Position numbers and translations under genes: made by a program
In this document: positions 51,101 through 60,580 of the stretch, one piece after another
Numbering within the stretch: the stretch's first letter is position 1
Layout: every line of letters begins with the position of its first letter
The notes under the pieces: generated by a model
Databases searched by the model: none
What the model saw: only the letters and a program-made list of their open reading frames with translations
Told to the model about the DNA's origin: nothing
Assembly: GCF_014652415.1 (NCBI RefSeq)
Contig: NZ_BMYT01000002.1
Location: forward strand, 558,001 to 622,000
Source: Affinundibacterium macrobrachii
GTDB taxonomy: Bacteria; Pseudomonadota; Gammaproteobacteria; Burkholderiales; Burkholderiaceae_D
Direction of reading: 5' to 3'
DNA: 64,000 nt

Positions 51101-54100
51101 ATGGCTAATACAGCTGCTGATATTCAAAAGCTTTACATCGCTTACTTCAATCGCCCAGCTGACCCAGCTGGTTTGGCATACTGGATGGCTTCTTCAATGA
51201 CCATCACACAAATCGCTAACAGCTTTGCAGAACAAGCAGAGTACAAGGCGGCATTCGCTGGCCAAACTACTGAATCTATCGTTTCTACTTTGTATGCAAA
51301 CTTGTTCGGTTCTTCACGCGTTCCTGACGCTGCTGGCTTGTTGTACTGGGTTGGTCAAATCAACCAAGGTAAAGTAAGCTTGGGTGCTGCTGCGATCAGT
51401 ATTTTGAACGGCGCTCAAGGCGACGACAAAATTGCAGTTGATTCTAAAGTAACTGCTGCAACTTCTTTCACAACAGCATTAGATACAGCGCCAGAAATCG
51501 TTGCTTACTCTAAAGCAAATGGCGTTGCATTGGCAAAAACATGGTTGAACGGTGTTACTACTGCTGCAACTGCAACTGCTGCTATCGCAACTCAAGACGC
51601 GACTATCGCTTCTATCGTTGATGCATCTGCAACTGGTGTTGTATTGACAAATGGTACAGACAAAGTTAACGGCGCAATTTTCGAAGCTGGTTTGGTATAC
51701 ACACCAGGCGGCGACGATCGTATCAACTCATTGCAATCTGAAGACGTTTTGACAGGTACTGGTACAACTGGCAAAAACACGTTGAACGCTGTAATGGGTA
51801 ACAGCAACGATAACGGTGTAACTAGCGTAACTCCAACTTTGAACAATGTTCAAAAAATCAATGTTGAAGCAACTGGCGACACTAAGACTATGGATTTGCG
51901 TAATGCAGATGACGTCACAGCATTGGCAATCAACAAATTGACAAAAGAAGCATCAAGTGGCTTCACATTTGACAACATCACTACCAACAAAGCTGGTGGT
52001 ATTGCAAATGACTTGACAGTGAAGAACTCTTCAGCTGTTGCTGGTACTGCAGCATTTAAATATGTTGACGGTGCATTGTCTAAGACAGCAGCATTGGGCG
52101 TTGGTGGTGATTCAGCTACAGTAAACGTATCCAACGTTACATTGGCATCTTTGTTCGTAGGTCAAAGCTCTGCTTCTAACGAAGGTTTCGAACAAGTTGC
52201 ATTGAAATCTGCAGGTAACAACACAATTAAAGAAACAACTTTAGTTGATTTGGAAAACTTGACAATCACTGGTTCTGGCACATTGAAGATGGTTAATACA
52301 GACACATCTTCAAGCACAGAGCGTACAATCATGAACGCTGGTGGCTTGGCTATCGGTAACGGTATTGGTATCCGTACAATCGACGCAACTGGCTTCACTG
52401 GTAACGTTGATTTGGACATCACTAACGCGTCTGGTTCTAAAAATGACCCAAACAACTCCGGTGCAACATTCCACGCTTCTGTAAAAATGGGCGCAGGTAA
52501 TGACACATTGTGGACAACAACAGCGCCAACAGGTGCTAGTGCAACTGACCGTAACGTAATCGATGGTGGTGCTGGTGCAGATACATTGCGTACATACGCT
52601 GGTGTTTCTTCTAACGCTTCTATCTCTAATGTTGAAACATTGGAAATGCGTGGTGGTTCACAATCTGCTGATATCTCTACTTTCGACGCAAACTTGAAGA
52701 AAGTTATCTTGCGTACTGAAGGCGCAGCAGGTGCAGCAGCATCTACATTCACATTGAACAAAACAACTGTTGCATTGGCTGCTAGCGATATCGAATTGCA
52801 CCACTCAACAACAACAGCAAACACTGAAGGTACAACAACTGGTGATACAGTTGTCGTTAATTTGGCTACAACTTCAGGTACTGCTGACGCGGTTGCATTG
52901 TCAGTTGTGAACGATTTGAACACAGGCACAACATACAACTACGCAGTAACTGCTGCTGGCGTTGAAACATTGACTGTGAACGATAAAGACACAGAAACTA
53001 ACCGTTTGACATTGAACAGTGCTTCTGCTCATACAACAGCTGTTGTATTGACAGGTGGTACAGCAACTACTGATTACACAGTAATCAACAACGTAGTAGC
53101 GAAAACTTTGGATGCATCTGCACAAGCAAGTAACTTGCGCGTGTCAGTTGGTGCTGCTGACCAAACTATCAAGTTGGGTACAGGTAACGACATTTTGACA
53201 TTTGCAACTGTAAATGGCTTCAACGGTTCCGATACAATTACTGACGCTGGTGGTACAGACACAGTGCGCGCTGCATTCAATGCAGACGTAACTGGCGCAC
53301 CATCTTTGACTGGTATCGAAAAGTTCCATATCGTTACAACTGCTGACGCAACTATCGATATGTCTAAAGCAACAACAGTAACTGAATTGGCAATTTTGTC
53401 AGACAAAGCTGTTGACGGCACAGGCGGCGCAACTGATTTGTCTCCAACAACAGCTGAGCCATTCAACATCACTACTGGTGTTGATACAACTGATACATTC
53501 AATTTGACAGGCACAGCATTGTCAACATTGAACTACTTCGGTGATAACGATAGCAACCAAACTGACGATTCTTCTGAAACACAAAACTTCAACGCTGTAA
53601 CATTGGCTAACAACTCTGTTGCTAAGTTGAACGTTAATATCAACTCCAGCTTGGACGTTGATAAAGGCGCAGTTGCTTATAACTTGGGTAAATTGACTGC
53701 TCATGGCGTAACTGAAATGGTTGTTGCTGTTTCTAACGAACGTACAACTTCAAGCAAAATCGACACTATCACAACAGTAAACAACATCTACGCTAAAAAC
53801 TTGGCTAGCTTGACTGTAACTGCTGGTGGTTTCGTGAACTTGGGCTTGGTATCTGGTAACGCAACAAACAACAATTTGACATTGTTGGATGCTTCTGGTG
53901 TTGGCCGTGATTTCGCTGTTCAAGTGAACTCTTTGGGCGATGCTGCAGTGATCAAAGCTGGTAAAGGTGATAGCTGGATCGACGGCCGTAACTCTGCTGG
54001 TAAATCTGCAACATACACAGCAACAAATGGCAACAACACTATCTACGCAGCATCTGGTAACGACACTATCACTACTGGTGCTGGCGTTGACGTGATCTCT

Positions 54101-55396
54101 GTAGACCGTGGTCAAAACGTTGTTTCTTCTGGCGCAGGTAACGATTTGATCGTTGGCTCTAACCAAGACAACACTGTTTCTGCTGGTAGCGGTTACAACT
54201 TGGCTAAGTTCAACCAAGTGTACGCAGCTGACGGTACAACTTTGGGTAACACAGGCTTGGTACACACAGCAGCGACAAACACTATCGCTGTTGAAGGTGG
54301 TGTAGCAACTGCAGTTGTATATGACAACGCTGGTGGTCAAGTACAAGAAGTTAACATCGCAACTAAAGCTGGTGACGCATTGTCTGTTTCCTTCTTGGGT
54401 GATGCATTGAACAGCGCAACGTTCAATGGTACAAACGCACAAGTTGGTGCAACATTCACTGCAACTTCTGGTGCTGATTTCTGGATCGGTGCTGGCGCTA
54501 CAGCAGGTGCTGCTGAAACACGTTCTGGTGGTGACGGTAACGACATCTTGATCGGTTTGGGCGGTGATGATGTATTGAATGGCGATGCTGGCGACGATAT
54601 CTTGTCTGGTGATGCTGGTAACGATACATTGTCTGGCGGTACTGGTGCAGATACAATCATGGGTGGTTCTGGTAACGATACTATCACTGGCGGTTCTGAA
54701 AACGATACTATCTACGCTGGTGCTGGTACTGATAGTGTTACAGGCGGTACAGGTAAAGATACTATCTACTTGAACAGCAACTTGGATCACACACAATGGA
54801 CTCCAGGTACTGCAGCTGGCGATGCTGGCACAGTAAAAGAGCCAACATTTGCATTCAAAGGCGATGGCGCAGTTGATACAGTTGTAATCGCAGTTGGTGA
54901 TTCTACTTCTACTGATTGGGACGTTATCACTGGCTTCGAAGTTGCTAACGATATCTTGGATCTGTCAGCATTGGTTCTCGGTACAACAGCAGCTGCAAGC
55001 AACGGTGGTTTGGTTACTGGCACTGGTGCAGTTTCCACTAACACAACAGTAACTGCAGGTGGCGTGATCACTTTCGGTAAGTTGGACGTAACTGGCACAG
55101 CAGGCGTTGAAACAACAGCAGTAGTATCTGCTGGTGCTGATGCAAATGCTGCTGACACAGTAGGCGTGATCACTTTGGCGCAAGCTTTGGCGTTCTTGGC
55201 ACAAGAATTGGACGGTACAGGTATGTCTGTAGCGTTCGGCTATGACGGCAACGGTGACGGTGACTTCGTTGATGCTGAAGATTCAACAATCGTATTCCAA
55301 GATGCTTTGGTAGATACAGTTGTTCAATTGGTTGGTGTAAACGGTGTTACAACATTGGCTGGTGCTGCAGCTGCAAACACTATCGCTATCGTTTAA
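51101..55396 (+). CDS. Large DUF4214/RTX surface-layer-like protein, type I secreted
   Basis: 1431 residues without signal peptide or cysteine. The N-terminus (IQKLYIAYFNRPADPAGLAYWM and the second AGLLYWVGQINQG) is DUF4214. The middle is a long Thr/Ala/Asn/Val-rich beta-repeat region with no known family. Residues about 1143-1220 hold RTX nonapeptides (GGDGNDILI, GDAGDDILSG, GGSGNDTITG) that bind calcium. The C-terminus is a typical uncleaved type I secretion tail. Almost every Leu codon is TTG, and synonymous choice is very uniform, as expected for an extremely abundant protein. CRP-controlled promoter upstream; export genes follow at 57398. Most likely an S-layer or adhesive surface protein. 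Confidence 0.9.
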   Translation: MANTAADIQKLYIAYFNRPADPAGLAYWMASSMTITQIANSFAEQAEYKAAFAGQTTESIVSTLYANLFGSSRVPDAAGLLYWVGQINQGKVSLGAAAISILNGAQGDDKIAVDSKVTAATSFTTALDTAPEIVAYSKANGVALAKTWLNGVTTAATATAAIATQDATIASIVDASATGVVLTNGTDKVNGAIFEAGLVYTPGGDDRINSLQSEDVLTGTGTTGKNTLNAVMGNSNDNGVTSVTPTLNNVQKINVEATGDTKTMDLRNADDVTALAINKLTKEASSGFTFDNITTNKAGGIANDLTVKNSSAVAGTAAFKYVDGALSKTAALGVGGDSATVNVSNVTLASLFVGQSSASNEGFEQVALKSAGNNTIKETTLVDLENLTITGSGTLKMVNTDTSSSTERTIMNAGGLAIGNGIGIRTIDATGFTGNVDLDITNASGSKNDPNNSGATFHASVKMGAGNDTLWTTTAPTGASATDRNVIDGGAGADTLRTYAGVSSNASISNVETLEMRGGSQSADISTFDANLKKVILRTEGAAGAAASTFTLNKTTVALAASDIELHHSTTTANTEGTTTGDTVVVNLATTSGTADAVALSVVNDLNTGTTYNYAVTAAGVETLTVNDKDTETNRLTLNSASAHTTAVVLTGGTATTDYTVINNVVAKTLDASAQASNLRVSVGAADQTIKLGTGNDILTFATVNGFNGSDTITDAGGTDTVRAAFNADVTGAPSLTGIEKFHIVTTADATIDMSKATTVTELAILSDKAVDGTGGATDLSPTTAEPFNITTGVDTTDTFNLTGTALSTLNYFGDNDSNQTDDSSETQNFNAVTLANNSVAKLNVNINSSLDVDKGAVAYNLGKLTAHGVTEMVVAVSNERTTSSKIDTITTVNNIYAKNLASLTVTAGGFVNLGLVSGNATNNNLTLLDASGVGRDFAVQVNSLGDAAVIKAGKGDSWIDGRNSAGKSATYTATNGNNTIYAASGNDTITTGAGVDVISVDRGQNVVSSGAGNDLIVGSNQDNTVSAGSGYNLAKFNQVYAADGTTLGNTGLVHTAATNTIAVEGGVATAVVYDNAGGQVQEVNIATKAGDALSVSFLGDALNSATFNGTNAQVGATFTATSGADFWIGAGATAGAAETRSGGDGNDILIGLGGDDVLNGDAGDDILSGDAGNDTLSGGTGADTIMGGSGNDTITGGSENDTIYAGAGTDSVTGGTGKDTIYLNSNLDHTQWTPGTAAGDAGTVKEPTFAFKGDGAVDTVVIAVGDSTSTDWDVITGFEVANDILDLSALVLGTTAAASNGGLVTGTGAVSTNTTVTAGGVITFGKLDVTGTAGVETTAVVSAGADANAADTVGVITLAQALAFLAQELDGTGMSVAFGYDGNGDGDFVDAEDSTIVFQDALVDTVVQLVGVNGVTTLAGAAAANTIAIV

Positions 55397-55418
55397 TATC
55401 GATTAGCTCTAGTCATAA

Positions 55419-55442
55419 ACAAGGTGCTGAAAAGCATCTTGT
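55419..55442 (+). terminator. Hairpin directly after the S-layer-like gene
   Basis: ACAAGgTGCT-GAAA-AGCAtCTTGT: near-perfect stem with a stable GAAA loop, followed by a few T. It precedes a stronger terminator by 12 bp; it may protect the mRNA 3' end. Confidence 0.6.
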
Positions 55443-55453
55443 TTATAAAAATA

Positions 55454-55488
55454 AAATGCCGATTCTTAGGAATCGGCATTTTTTTTGT
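55454..55488 (+). terminator. Rho-independent terminator after the S-layer-like gene
   Basis: AAAATGCCGATTC and its complement GAATCGGCATTTT around a short loop, followed by T-run (T8). Confidence 0.92.
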
Positions 55489-55636
55489 CGAGTAGCAGTG
55501 TAACTTTGTTATGCTGAATACTTTGTTTAATTGATTTGCTTGAATAGCTTGGTTTAATTGGTTGGTTTAATCGATTTAGTTGATTTGATGACAGTCATAA
55601 TGGTAATTCTATATTTTTTGGGATAGGGGAATTTGC

Positions 55637-57148
55637 ATGTCAGATTGGACGCATGGTTACGTTACAGATATTGAATACACTTCTAACTTCTATCCAGAGT
55701 TAGCACCAATTCTGATGCACTTTAATGCCTTGAGTAAGAATGTTGTCTTGCCTAAGGCAAGTTCTGTATTTAATTGGCTGGAAATCGGCTGTGGCAATGG
55801 ACTTAGCACGAATGCTTTAGCTGCTTGCAATTCACAATCTGAATTTTATGCCTTTGATTTTAATCCAGTGCATGTGTTGAATGCGCAGCGTATGGCGGAT
55901 GAAGCAGGGCTAAAGAATGTGCATTTCTTTGATGATAGTTTTGCAGACGCTTTGCAGCGAGATTTGCCAATGATGGATTTCATTGTCTTGCACGGCATTT
56001 ATTCTTGGGTAAGTAAAGAAAACCAAAGCCTAATTGTGCAGCTGGTGCAAAAACTTTTAAAACCAGGTGGCGCCGTGTATATCTCTTACAATTGTCTGCC
56101 TGGGTGGTCAGGTAAAGCACCATTGCGCCACCTGATGACGCAATTTGCGGTTAGAACTGGTGGGCCAGTTGCGGACAAAGTTCGCGCCGCAAAACAGTTT
56201 GTAAATGAATTACAAGGGCTTAATTTAAGTTACTTTAAGGACAATCCTTCCGCAAAAAAAATGGCTGAGCGTTTACAGGCGCATGATGCGCACTATATGG
56301 CTCATGAGTATATGAATGCAGATTGGAACCTCTTTTATAGTAGCGACATTGCTGCGGATTTAAATTCCGCTAAGCTTAGTTTTGCTTGCTCAGCCGGTTT
56401 GTTGGAGAATGCAGATGAGCTTGGTCTCAGTAAAGAGACAATCCAAAGGATTGCGCAAGAGTCTGATCCTACAATGCGCGAGTTGCTAAAAGATTTTGCG
56501 AAGAATCAACAATTTAGAAGAGATATCTTTGTCAAAGGTAAGCGCAAGTACGCACCAGTAGAAGTCGAGAAAATCGCGCGTGAGTCTCATTTCACTTTGT
56601 TCGTGCCCCGTTCGTCTTGTATGTTAACGGTGCAGTCTTCGATTGGTGAAATAATTCTGCCAGGTGAGGTGTACGCGCCAATATTGGATGCGCTGGCACA
56701 GCAGCCACTTTCCTTGAGTGCGATTAGCGAACTAATGCAAGCACCACTTCACAGCGCAATAAATGCGATTGTCGTGCTTTCTGCCGTTGGTTATGTGCAC
56801 GCGATTGATATTGATCCAGATTTAAGTGCCACCACATGTTTATCATTTAATAAGATTGTCGTTCAGCGCGCTTTGTACGGTGAGCCGATGGCAATTCTGG
56901 TTGCGAGTCGATTGCGTACTGCTGTACCAGTAAGTGAAATTGATCAGTTCTTCATAGCGGCACAATGGGAAAATGCAAGTGACTTGGCGGGTGCAGTTTG
57001 GCAAAAAATGCGAAGTTTAGGTAAGTCATTGATGCGAGATGGACAGGCGATCAAAGATGAGCACGAGAATCTAATTGAGCTCAAACAGCGTGAAATAGTC
57101 TTCCTTAAGGAAACCATGCCATTACTAAAAACTTGGGGCGTGCTGTAA
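55637..57148 (+). CDS. SAM-dependent methyltransferase with methyltransferase regulatory domain
   Basis: 503 residues. Class I methyltransferase at the N-terminus: NWLEIGCGNGLSTNAL (motif I), DFIVLHGIYSWVS, LLKPGGAVYISYNCLPGWSGKAPLRHLM. Residues about 210-310 (AHEYMNADWNLFYSSDIAADLNSAKLSFACSA) match the MethyTransf_Reg family. The protein lies between the S-layer gene and its exporter, with its own gaps on both sides, so it may methylate the S-layer protein, its glycans or the secretion partner; the substrate is unknown. Confidence 0.85.
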   Translation: MSDWTHGYVTDIEYTSNFYPELAPILMHFNALSKNVVLPKASSVFNWLEIGCGNGLSTNALAACNSQSEFYAFDFNPVHVLNAQRMADEAGLKNVHFFDDSFADALQRDLPMMDFIVLHGIYSWVSKENQSLIVQLVQKLLKPGGAVYISYNCLPGWSGKAPLRHLMTQFAVRTGGPVADKVRAAKQFVNELQGLNLSYFKDNPSAKKMAERLQAHDAHYMAHEYMNADWNLFYSSDIAADLNSAKLSFACSAGLLENADELGLSKETIQRIAQESDPTMRELLKDFAKNQQFRRDIFVKGKRKYAPVEVEKIARESHFTLFVPRSSCMLTVQSSIGEIILPGEVYAPILDALAQQPLSLSAISELMQAPLHSAINAIVVLSAVGYVHAIDIDPDLSATTCLSFNKIVVQRALYGEPMAILVASRLRTAVPVSEIDQFFIAAQWENASDLAGAVWQKMRSLGKSLMRDGQAIKDEHENLIELKQREIVFLKETMPLLKTWGVL

Positions 57149-57281
57149 AACTCAGGGTAAGTAATTAGTTAATGCTTTCTAACCCGCTTTTTTTTCAGAG
57201 TTGTATGTGAAAGAAGCGGGGGAATAAATAAGTTGTGCTTAAAAAGCATTCTGAAATTACGTCTACACGAAACGATATTCA

Positions 57282-57309
57282 AAAAAATGTGACGCATATC
57301 ACATTTTTT
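57282..57309. promoter_or_regulatory. CRP operator upstream of the type I secretion operon
   Basis: AAAAAATGTGA-N6-TCACATTTTTT, a perfect 11+11 bp inverted repeat with core TGTGA-CGCATA-TCACA at 57288-57303. GATAAT follows at 57325-57330; the centre lies at about -41.5. The first gene starts at 57398. Confidence 0.85.
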
Positions 57310-57397
57310 GTTATTATATGCACTGATAATAGCGCCCGGCCTCTTTAGTAGCCGCCTGTCAAAATGATTCATTGTGCACTGATCGTGCGAGAGACTT

Positions 57398-59218
57398 ATG
57401 AAATCTAAATTCCAGTTACCTAAGAACGAGATAATGGACGTTCTTAGTTCGTTTAAAAGCGCATTTCGTACAATCGGCGTGTTTAGCGCCATTATTAATT
57501 TGCTCATGTTGGCACCATCTCTTTACATGTTGCAAGTCTATGATCGCGTCTTGCAAAGTCAGAACGAAATCACTCTGTTGATGCTGAGCTTACTCGTCTT
57601 GGGGGCATTTGCCTTTATGAGTGCTCTCGAATTCGTACGTAGTTTTGTATTAATCCGAGTTGGTGCAAAACTAGATATGCAGATGAATAAGCGGATTTAT
57701 ACAGCAGCATTTGAGCAGAATCTGAAAAAAGGTGGCGGTAATCCAGGTCAAGCGTTACAGGACTTGACACAAATTCGTCAATTCTTAACGGGCAATGGCT
57801 TGTTCGCATTTTTTGATGCGCCATGGTTCCCGATCTATCTCGCAGTGATTTTCATGTTTGACGTGTACTTAGGGATATTTGCTACTGTTGCTGTCATCAT
57901 TATGGTGGTTCTTGCCTATATTAATGAGAAAGTATCTAGCAAACCTCTGAAAGAAGCGAACGCGATGTCGATCATGTCTAGCATGCAAGCGACGAATAAT
58001 TTGCGGAATGCTGAAGTCATCGAAGCGATGGGTATGTTGCCCAATTTGATGACACGTTGGTTCAAGCTGCATTCTCGATTCTTGCAGTTGCAAGCCGAGG
58101 CGAGTGAAAAATCCGGTATTGTTAGTGCTATCAGTAAATTTGTACGCGTTTCGGTGCAATCGCTTGTGCTTGGGTTTGGTGCCTTACTTGTTATTGAAGG
58201 AAAAATGACGCCAGGTATGATGATTGCTGGCTCGATTTTGCTTGGTAAAGCGACAGGTCCTATTGATCAATTAATTGGTGTTTGGAAGCAATGGAGCTCG
58301 GTAAAGAGTGCTTATGAACGTCTCAATGAACTCTTAACTAACAACCAACCGCGCAAGGCTGGTATGGATTTGCCGAAGCCTTTGGGGGCTGTTAGTGTGG
58401 AAGCGGTGACTGCTGCGCCACCCGGCTCACCTGTAGCAGTGATCAAGAATTTAACGCTCAGTCTACAACCTGGTGATGTGCTCGGCGTCATCGGTCCTTC
58501 TGGGTCAGGTAAATCAACTTTAGCGCGTTTATTAGTTGGCGTATGGCCATCTGCTGTAGGGAAAGTGCGCTTAGATGGCGCTGATATTTATCAGTGGAAT
58601 AAAGACCAGTTGGGACCACACATCGGCTATTTACCGCAAGATATCGAATTGTTCGCTGGCACTGTCGCAGAAAATATTGCTCGATTCGGTGACGTCGATT
58701 CAGAAAAAGTGATTTTGGCAGCGAAGCGCGCTGGTGTACATGACATGATTTTGCATCTGCCAAAAGGTTATGACACTGTACTCACCGACGGTGGCGGTGG
58801 TTTGTCTGGTGGACAAAAACAACGCTTAGGCTTGGCACGTGCAATGTATGACGACCCTTCGTTATTAGTGTTGGATGAGCCGAATTCCAATTTGGATGAC
58901 ATTGGTGAACAAGCTTTATTATTAGCTCTCAATGATTTGCGTTCTCGCGGCAAAACGATTGTCTTAATTACTCATCGTCAATCGATTTTAGCTGCTACTA
59001 GTAAGCTTCTGTTAATCAGAGATGGTATGGCTGCTGCATTTGGCCCTAGGGATCAGGTATTGCAGGCACTTGCTCAGGCCCAGCAGCAAGCGCAACAACA
59101 AGCGATCCAAATGCACCAAGCAGCACAACAAGCAGCACAGCAAGCCGCGGAGGGTACGCAGCAACTGTCTGAAGATACGCAAGCACGCGTTCAAGCTGCT
59201 GCAGAAGAACAGGAGTAA
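57398..59218 (+). CDS. Type I secretion ABC transporter (PrtD/RsaD-like)
   Basis: 606 residues. N-terminal membrane domain with about six TM helices (NLLMLAPSLYMLQVYDRVLQSQNEITLLMLSLL...), FFDAPWFPIYLAVIFMF being typical of PrtD-type exporters of RTX proteins. The ATPase domain has GPSGSGKSTLARLL (364-378), signature LSGGQKQRLGLARAM (from about 468) and LLVLDEPNSNLDD. After residue 550 there is an unusual Gln/Ala-rich tail (AQAQQQAQQQAIQMHQAAQQ, then more of the same). First gene of the exporter operon behind a CRP site; HlyD follows 2 bp later. Exports the S-layer-like protein. Confidence 0.94.
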   Translation: MKSKFQLPKNEIMDVLSSFKSAFRTIGVFSAIINLLMLAPSLYMLQVYDRVLQSQNEITLLMLSLLVLGAFAFMSALEFVRSFVLIRVGAKLDMQMNKRIYTAAFEQNLKKGGGNPGQALQDLTQIRQFLTGNGLFAFFDAPWFPIYLAVIFMFDVYLGIFATVAVIIMVVLAYINEKVSSKPLKEANAMSIMSSMQATNNLRNAEVIEAMGMLPNLMTRWFKLHSRFLQLQAEASEKSGIVSAISKFVRVSVQSLVLGFGALLVIEGKMTPGMMIAGSILLGKATGPIDQLIGVWKQWSSVKSAYERLNELLTNNQPRKAGMDLPKPLGAVSVEAVTAAPPGSPVAVIKNLTLSLQPGDVLGVIGPSGSGKSTLARLLVGVWPSAVGKVRLDGADIYQWNKDQLGPHIGYLPQDIELFAGTVAENIARFGDVDSEKVILAAKRAGVHDMILHLPKGYDTVLTDGGGGLSGGQKQRLGLARAMYDDPSLLVLDEPNSNLDDIGEQALLLALNDLRSRGKTIVLITHRQSILAATSKLLLIRDGMAAAFGPRDQVLQALAQAQQQAQQQAIQMHQAAQQAAQQAAEGTQQLSEDTQARVQAAAEEQE

Positions 59219-59220
59219 TT

Positions 59221-60576
59221 ATGAATAATTTGGCACTTAGTAAGAAAAACGCTAGTGATGTAGTCACTCAGGATGTTGAACTGCTCGAAGTTGAAACTGA
59301 TCCTAAAAGCTATTCTCGTCTTGGTTGGGGAATAGTGATTTTTGGTGTGCTTGGATTCTTTTTGTGGGCATCATTCGCTCCGCTCGACCGTGGTGTACCT
59401 TTGAGTGGTGCCGTGACAGTTTCCTCCAATCGTAAAGTGGTACAACATCAAATTGGTGGTACGATCGACGAAATTTTGGTTAAAGATGGCGAAGTGGTAA
59501 AGCAAGGCCAAGTACTTGTGCGCATGAACAATACGCAAGTCAAATCCAATGCAGAAATCACGCGTACACAATATTTCAGCGCAAAAGCAACCGAGGCTCG
59601 ATTGTTAGCGGAGCGAGATGGCACAAAAACAATCAATTTTCCAGCTTTCTTGCAAAACGAAAAAAAGGACCCGCGAGTTGAAAATAATTTGTTAGTTCAG
59701 CAGCAATTATTCGCCAATCGTCGTGGCGCTTTGGAAATTGAATTAAATGCGTTCGAAGAGAACATTCTTGGCTTACGCTCACAAGCAAAAGGTCTTGAAG
59801 AATCAATGGTGAATAAAAAGCAGCAACAAGCTATCGTCAAGGAACAACTAGATGGCATGCGCGAATTATCTAAAGATGGTTACATCGCACGTAATCGTTT
59901 GTTGGAAGTCGAGCGTACATATGCACAAATCACAGGATCTATTTCTGAAGATTTAGGAAATATGGGGCGACTAAGTCGTCAGATTTCAGAAACCACTCTG
60001 AGAAAGCAACAGCGAATCCAAGAGTATCAGAAAGATGTGCGGATGCAATTGAATGATATTCAGAGGGAAGCAGAGGCGTTGCAAAATCGCTTGCGCGCTT
60101 TAGATTTTGATTTAAATAATGTAGAAGTGCGTGCTCCAGTTTCTGGTATTGTAGTTGGATTGAACGTGTTCACAAATGGTGCCGTCATTCCCGCTGGGGC
60201 TAAGTTAATGGAGTTAGTTCCATCCGGTGATGCGCTGATTGTAGAAGGTCATTTACCTGTACATTTAATCGATAAAGTTCATCCCGGCTTGAAGGTAGAA
60301 TTAATTTTTACTGCGTTTAATGTGAATAAGACACCACATATCCCTGGTGTGGTTACGCAGGTATCCGCTGATCGCTCGATTGACGAGCATACTGGACAGC
60401 CTTACTATAAATTGAAAGCGGCCGTTGCTCCAGAAGGCTTGAAAATGATTTCTAAATTAGAAATTCGCCCTGGTATGCCAGTCGAACTTTTTGTGAAGAC
60501 AGGCGAGCGCACGATGATGAATTATCTGCTTAAACCTGTGATTGATCGTGCTGGTTCTGCTTTGTCAGAGGAGTAA
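59221..60576 (+). CDS. HlyD-family periplasmic adaptor of the type I secretion system
   Basis: 451 residues. Inner-membrane anchor 36-56 (IVIFGVLGFFLWASFAPLD), lipoyl-like motif RKVVQHQIGGTIDEILVKDGEVVKQGQVLVRM, long alpha-helical hairpin (about 130-300) with many Gln/Glu, then a second lipoyl half (VRAPVSGIVVGLNVFTNGAVI) and the family C-terminal RPGMPVELFVKTGERTMMNYLLKPV. Bridges the ABC exporter and TolC. The ATPase stop and this ATG are 2 bp apart. Confidence 0.95.
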   Translation: MNNLALSKKNASDVVTQDVELLEVETDPKSYSRLGWGIVIFGVLGFFLWASFAPLDRGVPLSGAVTVSSNRKVVQHQIGGTIDEILVKDGEVVKQGQVLVRMNNTQVKSNAEITRTQYFSAKATEARLLAERDGTKTINFPAFLQNEKKDPRVENNLLVQQQLFANRRGALEIELNAFEENILGLRSQAKGLEESMVNKKQQQAIVKEQLDGMRELSKDGYIARNRLLEVERTYAQITGSISEDLGNMGRLSRQISETTLRKQQRIQEYQKDVRMQLNDIQREAEALQNRLRALDFDLNNVEVRAPVSGIVVGLNVFTNGAVIPAGAKLMELVPSGDALIVEGHLPVHLIDKVHPGLKVELIFTAFNVNKTPHIPGVVTQVSADRSIDEHTGQPYYKLKAAVAPEGLKMISKLEIRPGMPVELFVKTGERTMMNYLLKPVIDRAGSALSEE

Positions 60577-60580
60577 AACG

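Noticed and set aside
52162..52938. Long antisense open frame inside the S-layer-like gene (also at 53750-54796)
   Set aside because: Caused by the very uniform codon use of the sense gene; composition is not protein-like (Val/Pro/Ser or Cys/Ser/Thr-rich).
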